Part shown: positions 33,032 to 41,198 of the stretch, piece by piece
Layout of the letters: the number at the start of each line of letters is the position of its first letter
How positions within the stretch are numbered: position 1 is the stretch's first letter
Assembly (NCBI GenBank): GCA_045532455.1
Contig: JAZSFX010000048.1
Location: 1-64,000, forward strand
Length of the DNA: 64,000 bases
Direction of reading: 5' to 3'
Source: Ornithomonoglobus_A sp045532455
Lineage (GTDB): Bacteria > Bacillota > Clostridia > UBA1381
Position numbers and translations under genes: made by a program
Notes under the pieces: model-generated
Seen by the model: only the letters and a program-made list of their open reading frames with translations
Told to the model about the DNA's origin: nothing
Databases searched by the model: none

Positions 33032-33110
33032 ATATGTATATTGATGGATTATGACGAAATTCGGGGAAATTTGTCGGTAAAATATTCGTTTGAGAAAGGA
33101 TTTGAAATAA

Positions 33111-33743
33111 ATGGCAAAAATGGGCGATAAAGATTACGAAATATTGGATTTTATTTACTATCAGCTTGAAAAGAAAGGCTTTCCGCCAAGTGTGAGAGAA
33201 ATATGTAATGCAGTAGGACTAAACTCAACTGCTACAATTCATGCAAGAATAAGAAAGTTGCAGGAGGCTGGCTATATCGTAAAAGACCCTTCAAAAAACC
33301 GTTCGATGCGTCTTGTCAACTATGCGCCCAAAGGCGAAAAGGTAATTCCAATCAGTGCAGAGGATAAGTATTTGGAAGTTCCAATGTACGGTAAGGTAAC
33401 TGCAGGCTTGCCTATAACTGCCATTCAGGATAATTCACAGACATTCCCATTGCCTATGAGCTTTGCAAAAAACAAGAATATTTTTATGCTTAAGGTAAGC
33501 GGAGAATCTATGATTAATGCCGCTATTCTTGACGGTGATTATATAATAGTACAACAACAACCCACCGCCTCAAACGGTGATATAGTTGTTGCGCTTGTTA
33601 ACGATAACGAGGCAACCGTAAAGACATTTTATAAAGAAAACGGACATTTCAGACTTCAACCCGAAAATGACTATATGGACCCTATTATTGTCGATGAGGT
33701 TTCTATACTTGGTAAAGTAGTAGGAGTGTTCCGCGAAATGTAA
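33111..33743 (+). CDS. lexA: LexA repressor
   Basis: SOS regulator. The 210-residue product has an N-terminal winged helix (GFPPSVREICNAVGLNSTAT) and a C-terminal S24 peptidase domain. The autocleavage site A98-G99 (GKVTAGLP), S133 (SGESM) and K171 are all present. The start ATG at 33111 follows GAAAGG; a second ATG three codons on is possible. Confidence 0.96.
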   Translation: MAKMGDKDYEILDFIYYQLEKKGFPPSVREICNAVGLNSTATIHARIRKLQEAGYIVKDPSKNRSMRLVNYAPKGEKVIPISAEDKYLEVPMYGKVTAGLPITAIQDNSQTFPLPMSFAKNKNIFMLKVSGESMINAAILDGDYIIVQQQPTASNGDIVVALVNDNEATVKTFYKENGHFRLQPENDYMDPIIVDEVSILGKVVGVFREM

Positions 33744-33846
33744 TTTAAATAATACTCGTCGCATTTTACCATTATTCAAAACTTGAAGTACCTTTGTACG
33801 ACTGCGTTTTTCATAATGGCAAACTGCTTAGAGTATTATTTGAATT
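33743..33846 (+). other. Structured hairpin element, copy 2 (lexA-argC gap)
   Basis: AAATAATACTC (33747-33757) pairs with GAGTATTATTT (33831-33841). Inside are CATTTT, ACCATTAT paired with ATAATGGC, an apical GTAC-CTTT-GTAC hairpin and AAACTG. It has the same architecture and orientation to the genes as the copies at 28.4 and 39.4 kb, but unrelated stem sequence. Confidence 0.65.
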
Positions 33847-33855
33847 TTCTATAAC

Positions 33856-33886
33856 AAATTCCACTGCATAAGCAGTGGAATTTTTG
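33856..33886 (+). terminator. Terminator after lexA
   Basis: AAATTCCACTGC (33856-33867) pairs with GCAGTGGAATTT (33872-33883), followed by T. Confidence 0.88.
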
Positions 33887-33919
33887 TATATGTTTTTTAA
33901 AAAATTTGTCTTTAGCCTA

Positions 33920-33948
33920 TTTACAAAAGTAAAAAAATGTAATATAAT
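33920..33948 (+). promoter_or_regulatory. Promoter of argC
   Basis: TTTACA (33920-33925) and TATAAT (33943-33948), 17 bases apart. No clear ARG box was seen. Confidence 0.75.
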
Positions 33949-34008
33949 TATAAGATATAATGGGGTTATATGTAACTCTTAATATTTTATAAAAAGGATA
34001 TGATGATA

Positions 34009-35046
34009 ATGATTAAAGTGGCAGTATTGGGTGCTACGGGATATGCAGGAATAGAGCTTGTAAGACTTCTTACAAATCATCCTGAGGTTGAAATTTGTGT
34101 GCTTGGCTCACAAAGCTTTGACGGACAAAAAATAAGCGATGTATATCAGAATTTAAGAAACGTTCTCGAAATGGAATGTGAAAAGGTAGACCTCGACAAA
34201 GTTGCAAAATGCGATGTTGCATTTACTGCACTTCCGCACGGTGCTTCTAAAGAAGTTATTCCCAAGATATTTGAGCTTGGTGTTAAGGTTATAGATTTAA
34301 GCGGAGATTTCAGATACGATGATATCGAAGTATACGAAAAATGGTATGGCGAAAAACACTCATCACCTGAACTTCTGGCGCAATCTGTATACGGTCTGCC
34401 TGAGCTTCACAGAGAAAAAATAAAGAGCGCAAAACTTATAGGTAACCCGGGCTGCTACACTACTTGTTCAATATTAGGTGCAGTACCGCTTTTGGCAAAG
34501 GGTATTGGCTCTGTTAATAATATAATAGTAGACGCCAAATCGGGCGTAACGGGTGCGGGCAGAGGTCTTGCACTGCAAACTCATTTTTGCGAATGTACCG
34601 AAAATTCAAAGGCATACAAGGTGGCAACTCACCGTCATACTTCCGAGATTGAACAGGAGCTTTCGAATATCGCGGGTGAGAATGTAATGATTTCGTTTAC
34701 ACCGCATCTTATTCCTCAGAAGAGGGGAATACTCTCTACAATATACATAAACCTCAACAAAAAATGTACAACTGAGGAGATTGTTGACTTATACAAGGAA
34801 TACTACAAGGACGAATTCTTTGTACGTGTTAAGAATGCAGGTGAGCTTCCCGAAACAAAGCACGTTGCAGGCTCAAACTTTGTTGATATAGGTGTTGTTG
34901 TAGACGAAAGACTGCAAAGAGCAGTAGTTGTATCTGCACTCGATAACGTTGTCAAGGGTGCGGCAGGTCAGGCAATTCAGAATATGAACTTAATATTCGG
35001 ACTTGACGAAAAAATGGGATTATCGCAAGCGGGTTATTACCTATAA
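34009..35046 (+). CDS. argC: N-acetyl-gamma-glutamyl-phosphate reductase
   Basis: Third step of arginine synthesis. The product from the ATG at 34009 has 345 residues: Rossmann VAVLGATGYAGIELVRLL at the start, catalytic Cys149 in GNPGCYTT, and AKSGVTGAGRG. Start codons at 34000 and 34003 in the same frame are also possible; AAAGGA lies just before them. It is followed by argB; other arg genes are not here. Confidence 0.95.
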   Translation: MIKVAVLGATGYAGIELVRLLTNHPEVEICVLGSQSFDGQKISDVYQNLRNVLEMECEKVDLDKVAKCDVAFTALPHGASKEVIPKIFELGVKVIDLSGDFRYDDIEVYEKWYGEKHSSPELLAQSVYGLPELHREKIKSAKLIGNPGCYTTCSILGAVPLLAKGIGSVNNIIVDAKSGVTGAGRGLALQTHFCECTENSKAYKVATHRHTSEIEQELSNIAGENVMISFTPHLIPQKRGILSTIYINLNKKCTTEEIVDLYKEYYKDEFFVRVKNAGELPETKHVAGSNFVDIGVVVDERLQRAVVVSALDNVVKGAAGQAIQNMNLIFGLDEKMGLSQAGYYL

Positions 35047-35068
35047 TAAAAACTTCGGAGGAAATATA

Positions 35069-35941
35069 ATGGAAGAACTAATCAAAAAAGCGGGTATATT
35101 AATAGAAGCTCTGCCATATATTCAAAAATTTGCGGGCAAAACCGTTGTTGTAAAATATGGCGGAAATGCTATGATAAATGAAGAACTTAAGAATTCTGTT
35201 ATGGAGGACATAACGCTTTTAAAATACATAGGTCTTAATCCTATTGTTGTTCATGGCGGTGGTCCTGATATTTCCAAAGCTTTGAGCGATAAGGGGATAG
35301 AGAGTAAGTTCATAAACGGATTAAGATATACCGACCTTGATACAATGAGTGTTGCACAACAAGTACTCATTGGTAAAACTAATAAGGAAATTGTTGCACT
35401 TCTTAATACAAAGGGCGGTACTGCGGTTGGAATATCAGGTATTGATGGTTCATTCATAGAATGTAAAAAGCAGACTACCGTAGTAGACGATAAAGAAGTT
35501 GATTTGGGCTATGTTGGTGATATTATAAGCGTAAAATCACACCTTATCGACCACTTGGCAGAAGACCAGTACATACCTGTAATTGCACCTATCGGCACAG
35601 ATCAAGAGGGTAACAGCTATAACATAAATGCAGACACTGTTGCATCGGCAGTTGCAGCGGCAGTAGGTGCAGAAAAGCTTATTCTTTTAACTGACGTTGA
35701 GGGCATAAAAGACGAAAACGACGATATTATTTACGAGGCAACAACAGACGAAATAAACGAAATGATTGATAGCGGCGTTATAAACGGCGGTATGATTCCA
35801 AAAGTTCTTGGTTGTATCGAAGCGCTTGAAGCAGGCGTAACAGGCGTGCATATAATAGACGGAAGAATTCCGCACTGCTTGCTTCTGGAAATATTTACAA
35901 AGACAGGTATCGGTACACTTATAAAGAGCGACAGATATTAA
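35069..35941 (+). CDS. argB: Acetylglutamate kinase
   Basis: The 290-residue product starts at ATG 35069 behind CGGAGGA. It has VVKYGGNAM, VVHGGGPDIS, LTDVEGI and INGGMIPKVLGC, typical amino-acid kinase motifs. An upstream frame from 35003 overlaps argC and lacks a ribosome site. Second step of arginine synthesis, paired with argC. Confidence 0.95.
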   Translation: MEELIKKAGILIEALPYIQKFAGKTVVVKYGGNAMINEELKNSVMEDITLLKYIGLNPIVVHGGGPDISKALSDKGIESKFINGLRYTDLDTMSVAQQVLIGKTNKEIVALLNTKGGTAVGISGIDGSFIECKKQTTVVDDKEVDLGYVGDIISVKSHLIDHLAEDQYIPVIAPIGTDQEGNSYNINADTVASAVAAAVGAEKLILLTDVEGIKDENDDIIYEATTDEINEMIDSGVINGGMIPKVLGCIEALEAGVTGVHIIDGRIPHCLLLEIFTKTGIGTLIKSDRY

Positions 35942-35958
35942 ATAGCGGGGTAGAGGTT

Positions 35959-36384
35959 ATGGTTGGAAAAACGTATTTGACTGTACGTTATGCAGAAACT
36001 GATATGATGGGTATTGTACACCATTCGAGGTACTATCCGTGGTTTGAGGTGGCGCGTACAGATTTCATAAAGGAATTCGGAATGACATATTCTTCTATGG
36101 AGAAGATGGGTATGTATCTTCCGCTTACACAAACGGGTGCAAAATATATACAGGGACTTACCTACGAGGATGAAGTTCTGGTTGAGTGTAGAATTGCAAA
36201 GCTCAGTGTGGCACGTTGCGAGTTTTCGTATAAGGTATATAAACTGCCCGAGATGATTTTGTGTACTGAGGGTATGACAGGCCACGCTTTTACCGACGCT
36301 AATTTAAGACCGCTTAACCTTAAAAAGAAATTTCCGCAAATATGGGATATAATGCAAAAAGCGGCAGATGAAGAAAATATATAA
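35959..36384 (+). CDS. Hotdog-fold acyl-CoA thioesterase (YbgC/4HBT family)
   Basis: The 141-residue product has the signature VRYAETDMMGIVHHSRYYPW, in which the Asp is catalytic, and a single hotdog domain. It is 17 bases after argB and ends before a terminator, so it is probably the last gene of the argC-argB transcript. The acyl substrate is unknown. Confidence 0.87.
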   Translation: MVGKTYLTVRYAETDMMGIVHHSRYYPWFEVARTDFIKEFGMTYSSMEKMGMYLPLTQTGAKYIQGLTYEDEVLVECRIAKLSVARCEFSYKVYKLPEMILCTEGMTGHAFTDANLRPLNLKKKFPQIWDIMQKAADEENI

Positions 36385-36390
36385 AAAAAG

Positions 36391-36421
36391 AAAAAGCAGA
36401 GATTTTTATCTCTGCTTTTTT
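36391..36421. terminator. Terminator after the thioesterase gene, shared with rpmF
   Basis: AAAAAGCAGAGAT pairs with ATCTCTGCTTTTT; A and T runs on both sides allow use in both directions. Confidence 0.9.
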
Positions 36422-36434
36422 ATATTCGTGAGCC

Positions 36435-36614
36435 TTAAGCCTCAACCTTTATAACTTCCTTGCCCTTATAATATCCGCAAGATTTACAAACTTTATGAGG
36501 CACTGTCAATTCGTGGCATTGTGGGCATTCAACCAATGTAGGTGCTGAAAGCTTCCAATTAGCACGTCTCTTGTTTCTTCTGGCTTTTGATACTTTACCC
36601 TTAGGTACTGCCAT
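36435..36614 (-). CDS. rpmF: 50S ribosomal protein L32
   Basis: The 59-residue product begins MAVPKGKVSKARRNKRRANW and has a zinc ribbon with Cys 30, 33, 43 and 46. It starts behind GGAGGTG. The gene follows yceD by 27 bases, the usual yceD-rpmF pair. Confidence 0.96.
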   Translation of the reverse strand: MAVPKGKVSKARRNKRRANWKLSAPTLVECPQCHELTVPHKVCKSCGYYKGKEVIKVEA

Positions 36615-36641
36615 TTTCTACACCTCCATAAAATAATTACT

Positions 36642-37157
36642 CTAATTTTCGTTGTTTTTTATAATTTCCAACAATGATGACCAACGTGGGTCTATATCAG
36701 TGTTATCGCAGTTGCAACTTTCATTGTTCAGGTTTTTTCCGCAGGTAGGACAAATCCCCTTGCAATCATCATTACACAGATAACTTCCGTTAATATTCAT
36801 GAGAAAATTCTCATAAATAATATCGTCTAACTCAAACGTATATCCGTCAAACAGAATAACGTCGGTGTCAGTACTGATTTCGTCGCCCTCATTTTGCATA
36901 AGCTGTTCTTCGATATCAAAATCGAAGTCAACATCAATATCGCAAAGACAACGTGCGCACCCCGTGCGCATAGTACCACTGCAGTTGGCTCTCAAAATCA
37001 ATGATTGTCCGTTGTTGGAAACACTGCCGACAACCTTCACAGGTACGGTAAATTCATATAAACCGCCCAAAAATTCAGCCTCGGATAACGGTAAATCGCA
37101 ATCAATCGCAATCTTGCCGCCCAAAACCTTTAAAATTGATGATACGTCAATAATCAT
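36642..37157 (-). CDS. yceD: YceD/DUF177 family protein
   Basis: The 171-residue product has GCARCLCDIDVDFDFDIEEQ and a C-terminal cysteine cluster (CNDDCKGICPTCGKNLN), the pattern of YceD. The family is linked to 23S rRNA accumulation and 50S assembly and nearly always sits before rpmF. It follows rplL by 47 bases. Confidence 0.9.
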   Translation of the reverse strand: MIIDVSSILKVLGGKIAIDCDLPLSEAEFLGGLYEFTVPVKVVGSVSNNGQSLILRANCSGTMRTGCARCLCDIDVDFDFDIEEQLMQNEGDEISTDTDVILFDGYTFELDDIIYENFLMNINGSYLCNDDCKGICPTCGKNLNNESCNCDNTDIDPRWSSLLEIIKNNEN

Positions 37158-37204
37158 AATATCACACCTCAGGAAGTCGGGATAATTTCAAATCAAGAGT
37201 ATAA

Positions 37205-37576
37205 TTACTTTAATTCTACTTTAGCGCCTGCTTCTTCAAGCTCAGCCTTCATCTTTTCAGCCTCTTCCTTAGCTACAGCTTCCTTAACTGTGCTTGGAGC
37301 ACCGTCAACAAGCTCTTTTGCTTCCTTAAGACCAAGACCTGTAATGCCTCTAACAACTTTGATTACGTTAAGCTTTGATGCACCAGCATCTGCAAGAACT
37401 ACATCAAACTCTGACTTCTCGTCAGCAGCTCCGCCAGCTTCGCCACCAGCAGCAGCTACCATAACAGGAGCAGCAGCGCTTACGCCGAACTCTTCTTCCA
37501 TCATTTTTACTAACTCAGCAACTTCTAATAACTTTAATTCCTTGATTGAATCAAGAATTGCATTTAAATCTGCCAT
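37205..37576 (-). CDS. rplL: 50S ribosomal protein L7/L12
   Basis: Stalk protein that recruits translation GTPases. The 123-residue product has the N-terminal dimerisation part (ILDSIKELKLLEVAELVKMM), an Ala/Gly hinge and the C-terminal domain with KLNVIKVVRGITGLGLKEAK and LVDGAPSTVKE. It is 57 bases after rplJ, under the L10 leader. Confidence 0.98.
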   Translation of the reverse strand: MADLNAILDSIKELKLLEVAELVKMMEEEFGVSAAAPVMVAAAGGEAGGAADEKSEFDVVLADAGASKLNVIKVVRGITGLGLKEAKELVDGAPSTVKEAVAKEEAEKMKAELEEAGAKVELK

Positions 37577-37633
37577 TTTATTTTCCTCCTAAATTAATTA
37601 AATTATTTGTTTTTTTCTTTTTTTGCTGAAAAA

Positions 37634-38314
37634 TTATTCAGCATCGCTTTCTTCTGCTGCAGGAGTTTCCTCTACAGGAGCCTCTGCTACCTCTTCTGCT
37701 GCAGGAGCTTCCTCTGCGGGAGCCTCTGCTGCTTCTGCTGCAGGAGCTTCTTCTGCAGGAGCCTCTGCTACAGCTTCCTCGGCGGGAGCTGCACTTTCTT
37801 TTGCAACAAGGTCGCTTATTTCTACACCACCGTCAACAATAGCCTGTAGTGTACGAGCAAGGTTAGATATAGGAGCGTTGATGCTACCCAACATCTTAGC
37901 AAGCAATGTTTCTCTGTTTGGTGTTGCAGCCAATTTCTTAACTTCGTCAAGAGACATAACTGAACCATCCATAAAGCCTGCCTTAAGCTCAAGCTTTTCG
38001 TTTGACTTTGCAAAATCTGCCAAAACCTTTGCAGGAGCGACTGCATCTTCTGTTGATACAGCTAATGCTGTAGGACCGTGAAGAACTTCTTCCAAAGCGT
38101 CAAGTCCCAATTCCTTAGCTGCACGGTTAAGTAATGTATTCTTGATAACAAAATATTTAACGTTTGCTTCTCTTAGCTTGTTTCTTAGCTGAGTATCTTC
38201 TTCAACGTTAAGACCTCTGTAGTCAACAATAACACCTGTTTGTGCTGCCTTTAGAATTTCAACAACTTCTGCAACCTGTGCTTTTTTTGCTTCTAAAACT
38301 TTTGCACTTGGCAT
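37634..38314 (-). CDS. rplJ: 50S ribosomal protein L10 with long acidic tail
   Basis: L10 anchors the L7/L12 stalk. The 226-residue product (ATG at 38314 behind GGAGGTG) has a normal L10 body up to about residue 170 (IVDYRGLNVEEDTQLRNKLR; FVIKNTLLNRAAKELG). It is then extended by about 55 residues of Ala, Glu and Pro repeats (AEEAPAAE units). Family members usually have 165-175 residues. Confidence 0.96.
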   Translation of the reverse strand: MPSAKVLEAKKAQVAEVVEILKAAQTGVIVDYRGLNVEEDTQLRNKLREANVKYFVIKNTLLNRAAKELGLDALEEVLHGPTALAVSTEDAVAPAKVLADFAKSNEKLELKAGFMDGSVMSLDEVKKLAATPNRETLLAKMLGSINAPISNLARTLQAIVDGGVEISDLVAKESAAPAEEAVAEAPAEEAPAAEAAEAPAEEAPAAEEVAEAPVEETPAAEESDAE

Positions 38315-38379
38315 TTTTTGTTTCACCTCCAATTATTTTGTTGTGTTGGAATGTGCCTTTTCAACTTTATAAAATAGAA

Positions 38380-38485
38380 AAGGCTCTTTGTCGTAGACAC
38401 AAAGAGCCATAGTAATCACTACTAATTTGCACCCTCGGTTGGACTTAACGTCTTGCGACTGCCTACTGTCTACGGATTTCAACTA
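38380..38485 (-). ncRNA. L10 leader (autoregulatory RNA of rplJL)
   Basis: On the mRNA strand ATCCGTAGACAGTAGGC and CAACCGAGGGTGCA match the Firmicute L10(L12)4-binding leader. A terminator stem GGCTCTTTGT (38408-38399 side) with ACAAAGAGCC (38391-38382 side) and a T-rich tail follow. Binding of excess L10 complex would favour termination. Confidence 0.88.
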
Positions 38486-38489
38486 AAAC

Positions 38490-38518
38490 ATTTTACCACA
38501 CTTTTTTTTGTTTGTCAA
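38490..38518 (-). promoter_or_regulatory. Promoter of rplJ-rplL
   Basis: Minus-strand TTGACA (38518-38513) and TAAAAT (38495-38490) with 17 bases between. Confidence 0.87.
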
Positions 38519-38596
38519 CACTTTTTTGCAAAAAAAGCAAATATTTTTTTAATAGTATATTTATAGAAAAAATTACAAGTTTTTATCTTAAATCAC

Positions 38597-38625
38597 TTGA
38601 AAAAAAAGGTTATGTGTGCTATAAT
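38597..38625 (+). promoter_or_regulatory. Promoter of the KDPG aldolase gene
   Basis: TTGAAA (38597-38602) and TATAAT (38620-38625), 17 bases apart. Divergent from the rplJ promoter. Confidence 0.8.
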
Positions 38626-38663
38626 ACAATCGAGTAAATTTTTTTATAGAGGTGAATTACATA

Positions 38664-39308
38664 ATGGAAAAAGAACAAGTTTTAAAAAAGCTCACAGACT
38701 GCGGTCTTGTGGCAGTTATCCGTGCAAACAATGCAGAAGAAGCAATAAGAATTTCTGATGCATGTCTTGAGGGCGGTTGTACAGGTATTGAATTAACATT
38801 CACAGTACCGGGTGCACACAAGGTAATAGAAGCTTTGGCACAAAAGTACTCGAATGGTGAAATGATGCTTGGTGCAGGTACTGTTCTTGATAGCGAAACT
38901 GCAAGAATAGCTATCCTTTCAGGTGCAAACTACATAGTAAGCCCAGGCTTTAATGCTGAGTCTGCAAAGCTTTGCGGACGTTACCGTGTACCATATATGC
39001 CAGGTTGTATGACAATAACAGAGGTTATAACTGCTATGGAGGCAGGTGCAGATATATGTAAGATATTCCCTGCAGACTTATTCGGACCAACTATCATTAA
39101 GGATATAAAAGGTCCACTTCCACAGGCTAAGCTTATGCCAACAGGCGGTGTAGACGTATCTAATGTAGACCAGTGGATTAAGGCAGGTGCAGTAGCAGTA
39201 GGTGCAGGCTCATCTTTGACAAAGGGCGCAAAAACAGGTGACTACGCGGCAATTACAGCAACTGCAAAAGAATTTATTGCTAAGATAAAGGAAGCACGCG
39301 GACAATAA
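38664..39308 (+). CDS. eda: KDPG/KHG aldolase
   Basis: Cleaves 2-keto-3-deoxy-6-phosphogluconate to pyruvate and glyceraldehyde-3-phosphate. The 214-residue product from ATG 38664 (ribosome site GAGGTG) has GIELTFTVPGA with E43, MLGAGTVLD and Schiff-base K133 in CKIFPADLFG, plus PTGGVD. Codons are biased toward a highly expressed gene. With kdgK it forms a hexuronate or KDG catabolic pair. Confidence 0.95.
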   Translation: MEKEQVLKKLTDCGLVAVIRANNAEEAIRISDACLEGGCTGIELTFTVPGAHKVIEALAQKYSNGEMMLGAGTVLDSETARIAILSGANYIVSPGFNAESAKLCGRYRVPYMPGCMTITEVITAMEAGADICKIFPADLFGPTIIKDIKGPLPQAKLMPTGGVDVSNVDQWIKAGAVAVGAGSSLTKGAKTGDYAAITATAKEFIAKIKEARGQ

Positions 39309-39315
39309 GGGGAAA

Positions 39316-39417
39316 GTTTTAGAAAAAACTATTCATCTTACCATTTTTCGCTCGGGGCGGTATCTGCATACAGCACCGCTCGCTGCAAAATGGCAATCTG
39401 AACAGTTTTTTACAAAC
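39316..39417 (+). other. Structured hairpin element, copy 3 (eda-kdgK gap)
   Basis: GTTT-TAG-AAAAAACT (39316-39330) pairs with AGTTTTTT-ACA-AAAC (39404-39417). Inside are CATCTT (39334-39339), ACCATTTT paired with AAAATGGC, a G/C stem GCGGT/ACCGC and AATCTGAAC (39395-39403). The internal loop is the same as in copy 1 at 28.4 kb; the stems differ in sequence but pair. Confidence 0.68.
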
Positions 39418-39458
39418 TTCTATAATAGTTGCGAATTATGATTATTACAGTTAATTTA

Positions 39459-39508
39459 CGAAATATTGTAGGGATGGGGCTTGCTCCATTCGAAATCAAT
39501 ACATTTCG
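39459..39508. repeat. REP-like palindromic unit before kdgK
   Basis: CGAAAT (39459-39464) and ATTTCG (39503-39508) flank TTGTAGGGATGGGGC-TT-GCTCCATTCG, an inner stem ATGGGGC/GCTCCAT. The shape resembles the short intergenic repeats with TGTAGGGGCG followed by a palindrome found in many gut Clostridia. Only one copy is seen in the window. Confidence 0.4.
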
Positions 39509-39548
39509 CAATTTCTTATTATAATATATGTAAAGGGGAAAATTTAAT

Positions 39549-40580
39549 ATGGCAAAGGTTATTACAATGGGCGAGATAATGTTAAGATTATCAACACCCA
39601 ACAACGAAAAATTTATACAGGCAGACGAATTTGACGTATGCTATGGCGGCGGCGAGGCTAACGTTGCAGTTTCTTTGGCAAACTATGGCCACGATGCAGA
39701 ATTTGTAACAAAAGTTCCTGCAAACCCAATAGGAGAGTGCGCAGTTGCTGCACTAAGAAAGATGAACGTAGGCACAAAGAACATAGCAGTTGGCGGCGAA
39801 AGACTTGGAATATACTTCCTCGAAACAGGCGCAGCTATGAGAGCGTCAAACGTTGTTTACGACAGAGCACATTCTTCAATCTCAACTGCAACAGCAGCAG
39901 ATTTTGACTTTGATGCAATTTTTGAGGGTGCAGATTGGTTCCACTTCACAGGTATTACTCCTGCAGTTTCAGATGCAGCGGCAGAGCTTACAGAGGCAGC
40001 GCTAAAAGCTGCAAAGGCTCACGGTGTTAAGGTATCTGTTGACCTTAACTTCAGAAAGAAGCTATGGTCATCCGAAAAGGCACAAAAGGTTATGACAAAC
40101 CTTATGCAATACGTTGACGTATGTATCGGCAACGAAGAAGATGCAGAAAAGGTTCTTGGCTTTAAGCCTGGTGATACAGACGTAACAAGCGGTGATTTAA
40201 AGCTTGCAGGTTATGAGGATATATTCAAGCAGATGGTAGAAAAGTTCAACTTCGAATATGTAATCTCATCACTAAGAGTATCAAAATCAGCATCAGACAA
40301 TGGCTGGTCAGCTTGTATCTACTCAAGAGATACAAAGGAATTCTATCATTCAAAGGAATACAGAGTTCACCCGATAGTTGACCGTGTTGGCGGCGGCGAC
40401 AGCTTTGCCGGCGGTACAATCTGCGGTTTCCTTGACGGAAAGAACTTTAAGGACGCATTGGAGTTTGGTGTTGCAGCATCAGCGCTAAAGCACACAATCC
40501 CCGGCGATTTCAACCTTGTTTCAAGAGCAGATGTCGAAAATCTTGCTCTTGGCGACGGCAGCGGCAGAGTACAAAGATAA
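39549..40580 (+). CDS. kdgK: 2-keto-3-deoxygluconate kinase (PfkB family)
   Basis: The 343-residue product has the PfkB pattern: ITMGEIMLRLSTPNNEKF and YGGGEANVAVSLANYG at the N-terminus and VDRVGGGDSFAGGTICGFL with the catalytic Asp near residue 283. It starts behind AAAGGGG. Substrate assignment to KDG rests on the eda neighbour. Confidence 0.92.
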   Translation: MAKVITMGEIMLRLSTPNNEKFIQADEFDVCYGGGEANVAVSLANYGHDAEFVTKVPANPIGECAVAALRKMNVGTKNIAVGGERLGIYFLETGAAMRASNVVYDRAHSSISTATAADFDFDAIFEGADWFHFTGITPAVSDAAAELTEAALKAAKAHGVKVSVDLNFRKKLWSSEKAQKVMTNLMQYVDVCIGNEEDAEKVLGFKPGDTDVTSGDLKLAGYEDIFKQMVEKFNFEYVISSLRVSKSASDNGWSACIYSRDTKEFYHSKEYRVHPIVDRVGGGDSFAGGTICGFLDGKNFKDALEFGVAASALKHTIPGDFNLVSRADVENLALGDGSGRVQR

Positions 40581-40607
40581 AAAATTTAACATTTTTTGAA
40601 AAAACAC

Positions 40608-40636
40608 TTGATTTTTAAAAAAAACTATGATATAAT
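40608..40636 (+). promoter_or_regulatory. Promoter of rplS
   Basis: TTGATT (40608-40613) and TATAAT (40631-40636), 17 bases apart. Confidence 0.82.
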
Positions 40637-40640
40637 CTTA

Positions 40641-40692
40641 TGGTTATTACGGATGGTCCTCTGCCATGGTCGGCACGAACGTCTCAGATTAT
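40641..40692 (+). ncRNA. L19 leader (5' regulatory RNA of rplS)
   Basis: The short leader has GGATGGTCCTCTGCC and ATGGTCGGCACGAACGTC, forming the small hairpin typical of Firmicute rplS leaders. The identification is by resemblance and position. Confidence 0.7.
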
Positions 40693-40704
40693 AAGGAGGA
40701 ATTA

Positions 40705-41058
40705 ATGATGAACTCAAAAGAAATCATTAACGCTTTGACAAAAGACCAAATTAGAACAGATTTGCCTGAATTGGTTGTTGGTAACACAGTAAAGGTTTAC
40801 CAAAAGATCGTAGAAGGCAACCGTACAAGAACTCAGATGTTCGAAGGAACAATCATAAAAGTTCAAGGCGGCGGTATCGCCAAGACATTCACTGCAAGAC
40901 GTATTTCTTACGGTGTTGGCGTAGAAAAGACTTGGCCTGTAAACTCACCTAACATTGAAAAGATTGAAGTTTCAAGAAAAGGTAAAGTCAGAAGAGCAAG
41001 ACTATTCTATCTTCGCTACAGAGTTGGTAAGTCTGCAAAGGTTAAAGAAAGAATATAA
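40705..41058 (+). CDS. rplS: 50S ribosomal protein L19
   Basis: L19 forms an intersubunit bridge. The 117-residue product contains DLPELVVGNTVKVYQKIVEG, RRISYGVGVEKTWPVNSPNI and KVRRARLFYLR. The ATG at 40705 is five bases after AAGGAGG; the next codon is also ATG. The region before it, from 40666, is leader RNA and not coding. Confidence 0.96.
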   Translation: MMNSKEIINALTKDQIRTDLPELVVGNTVKVYQKIVEGNRTRTQMFEGTIIKVQGGGIAKTFTARRISYGVGVEKTWPVNSPNIEKIEVSRKGKVRRARLFYLRYRVGKSAKVKERI

Positions 41059-41070
41059 CCTTATTTACTT

Positions 41071-41101
41071 AAAGGGGACAAGTTTTTGTCCCCTTTTAAA
41101 T
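41071..41101 (+). terminator. Terminator after rplS
   Basis: AAAGGGGACA and TGTCCCCTTTT around AGTTTT. Confidence 0.9.
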
Positions 41102-41129
41102 TTGTTTACCAAAAATTAATTTAAATGTA

Positions 41130-41158
41130 TTGATTTTTTGCAAAAAATGGTATATTAT
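41130..41158 (+). promoter_or_regulatory. Promoter of lepB
   Basis: TTGATT (41130-41135) and TATTAT (41153-41158), 17 bases apart. Confidence 0.65.
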
Positions 41159-41198
41159 ATTATAGTAGCATATTTTATGAAAGGATATGGGTTATATA

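Noticed and set aside
28355..39417. Three intergenic hairpins as miniature transposons
   Set aside because: The ends are not shared between copies, no target duplications are seen and only the internal loops are conserved, which favours a structured RNA over a mobile repeat.
40666..40704. Longer N-terminus of L19
   Set aside because: The bases form the L19 leader hairpin; the ribosome site AAGGAGG and the ATG at 40705 fit the family start.
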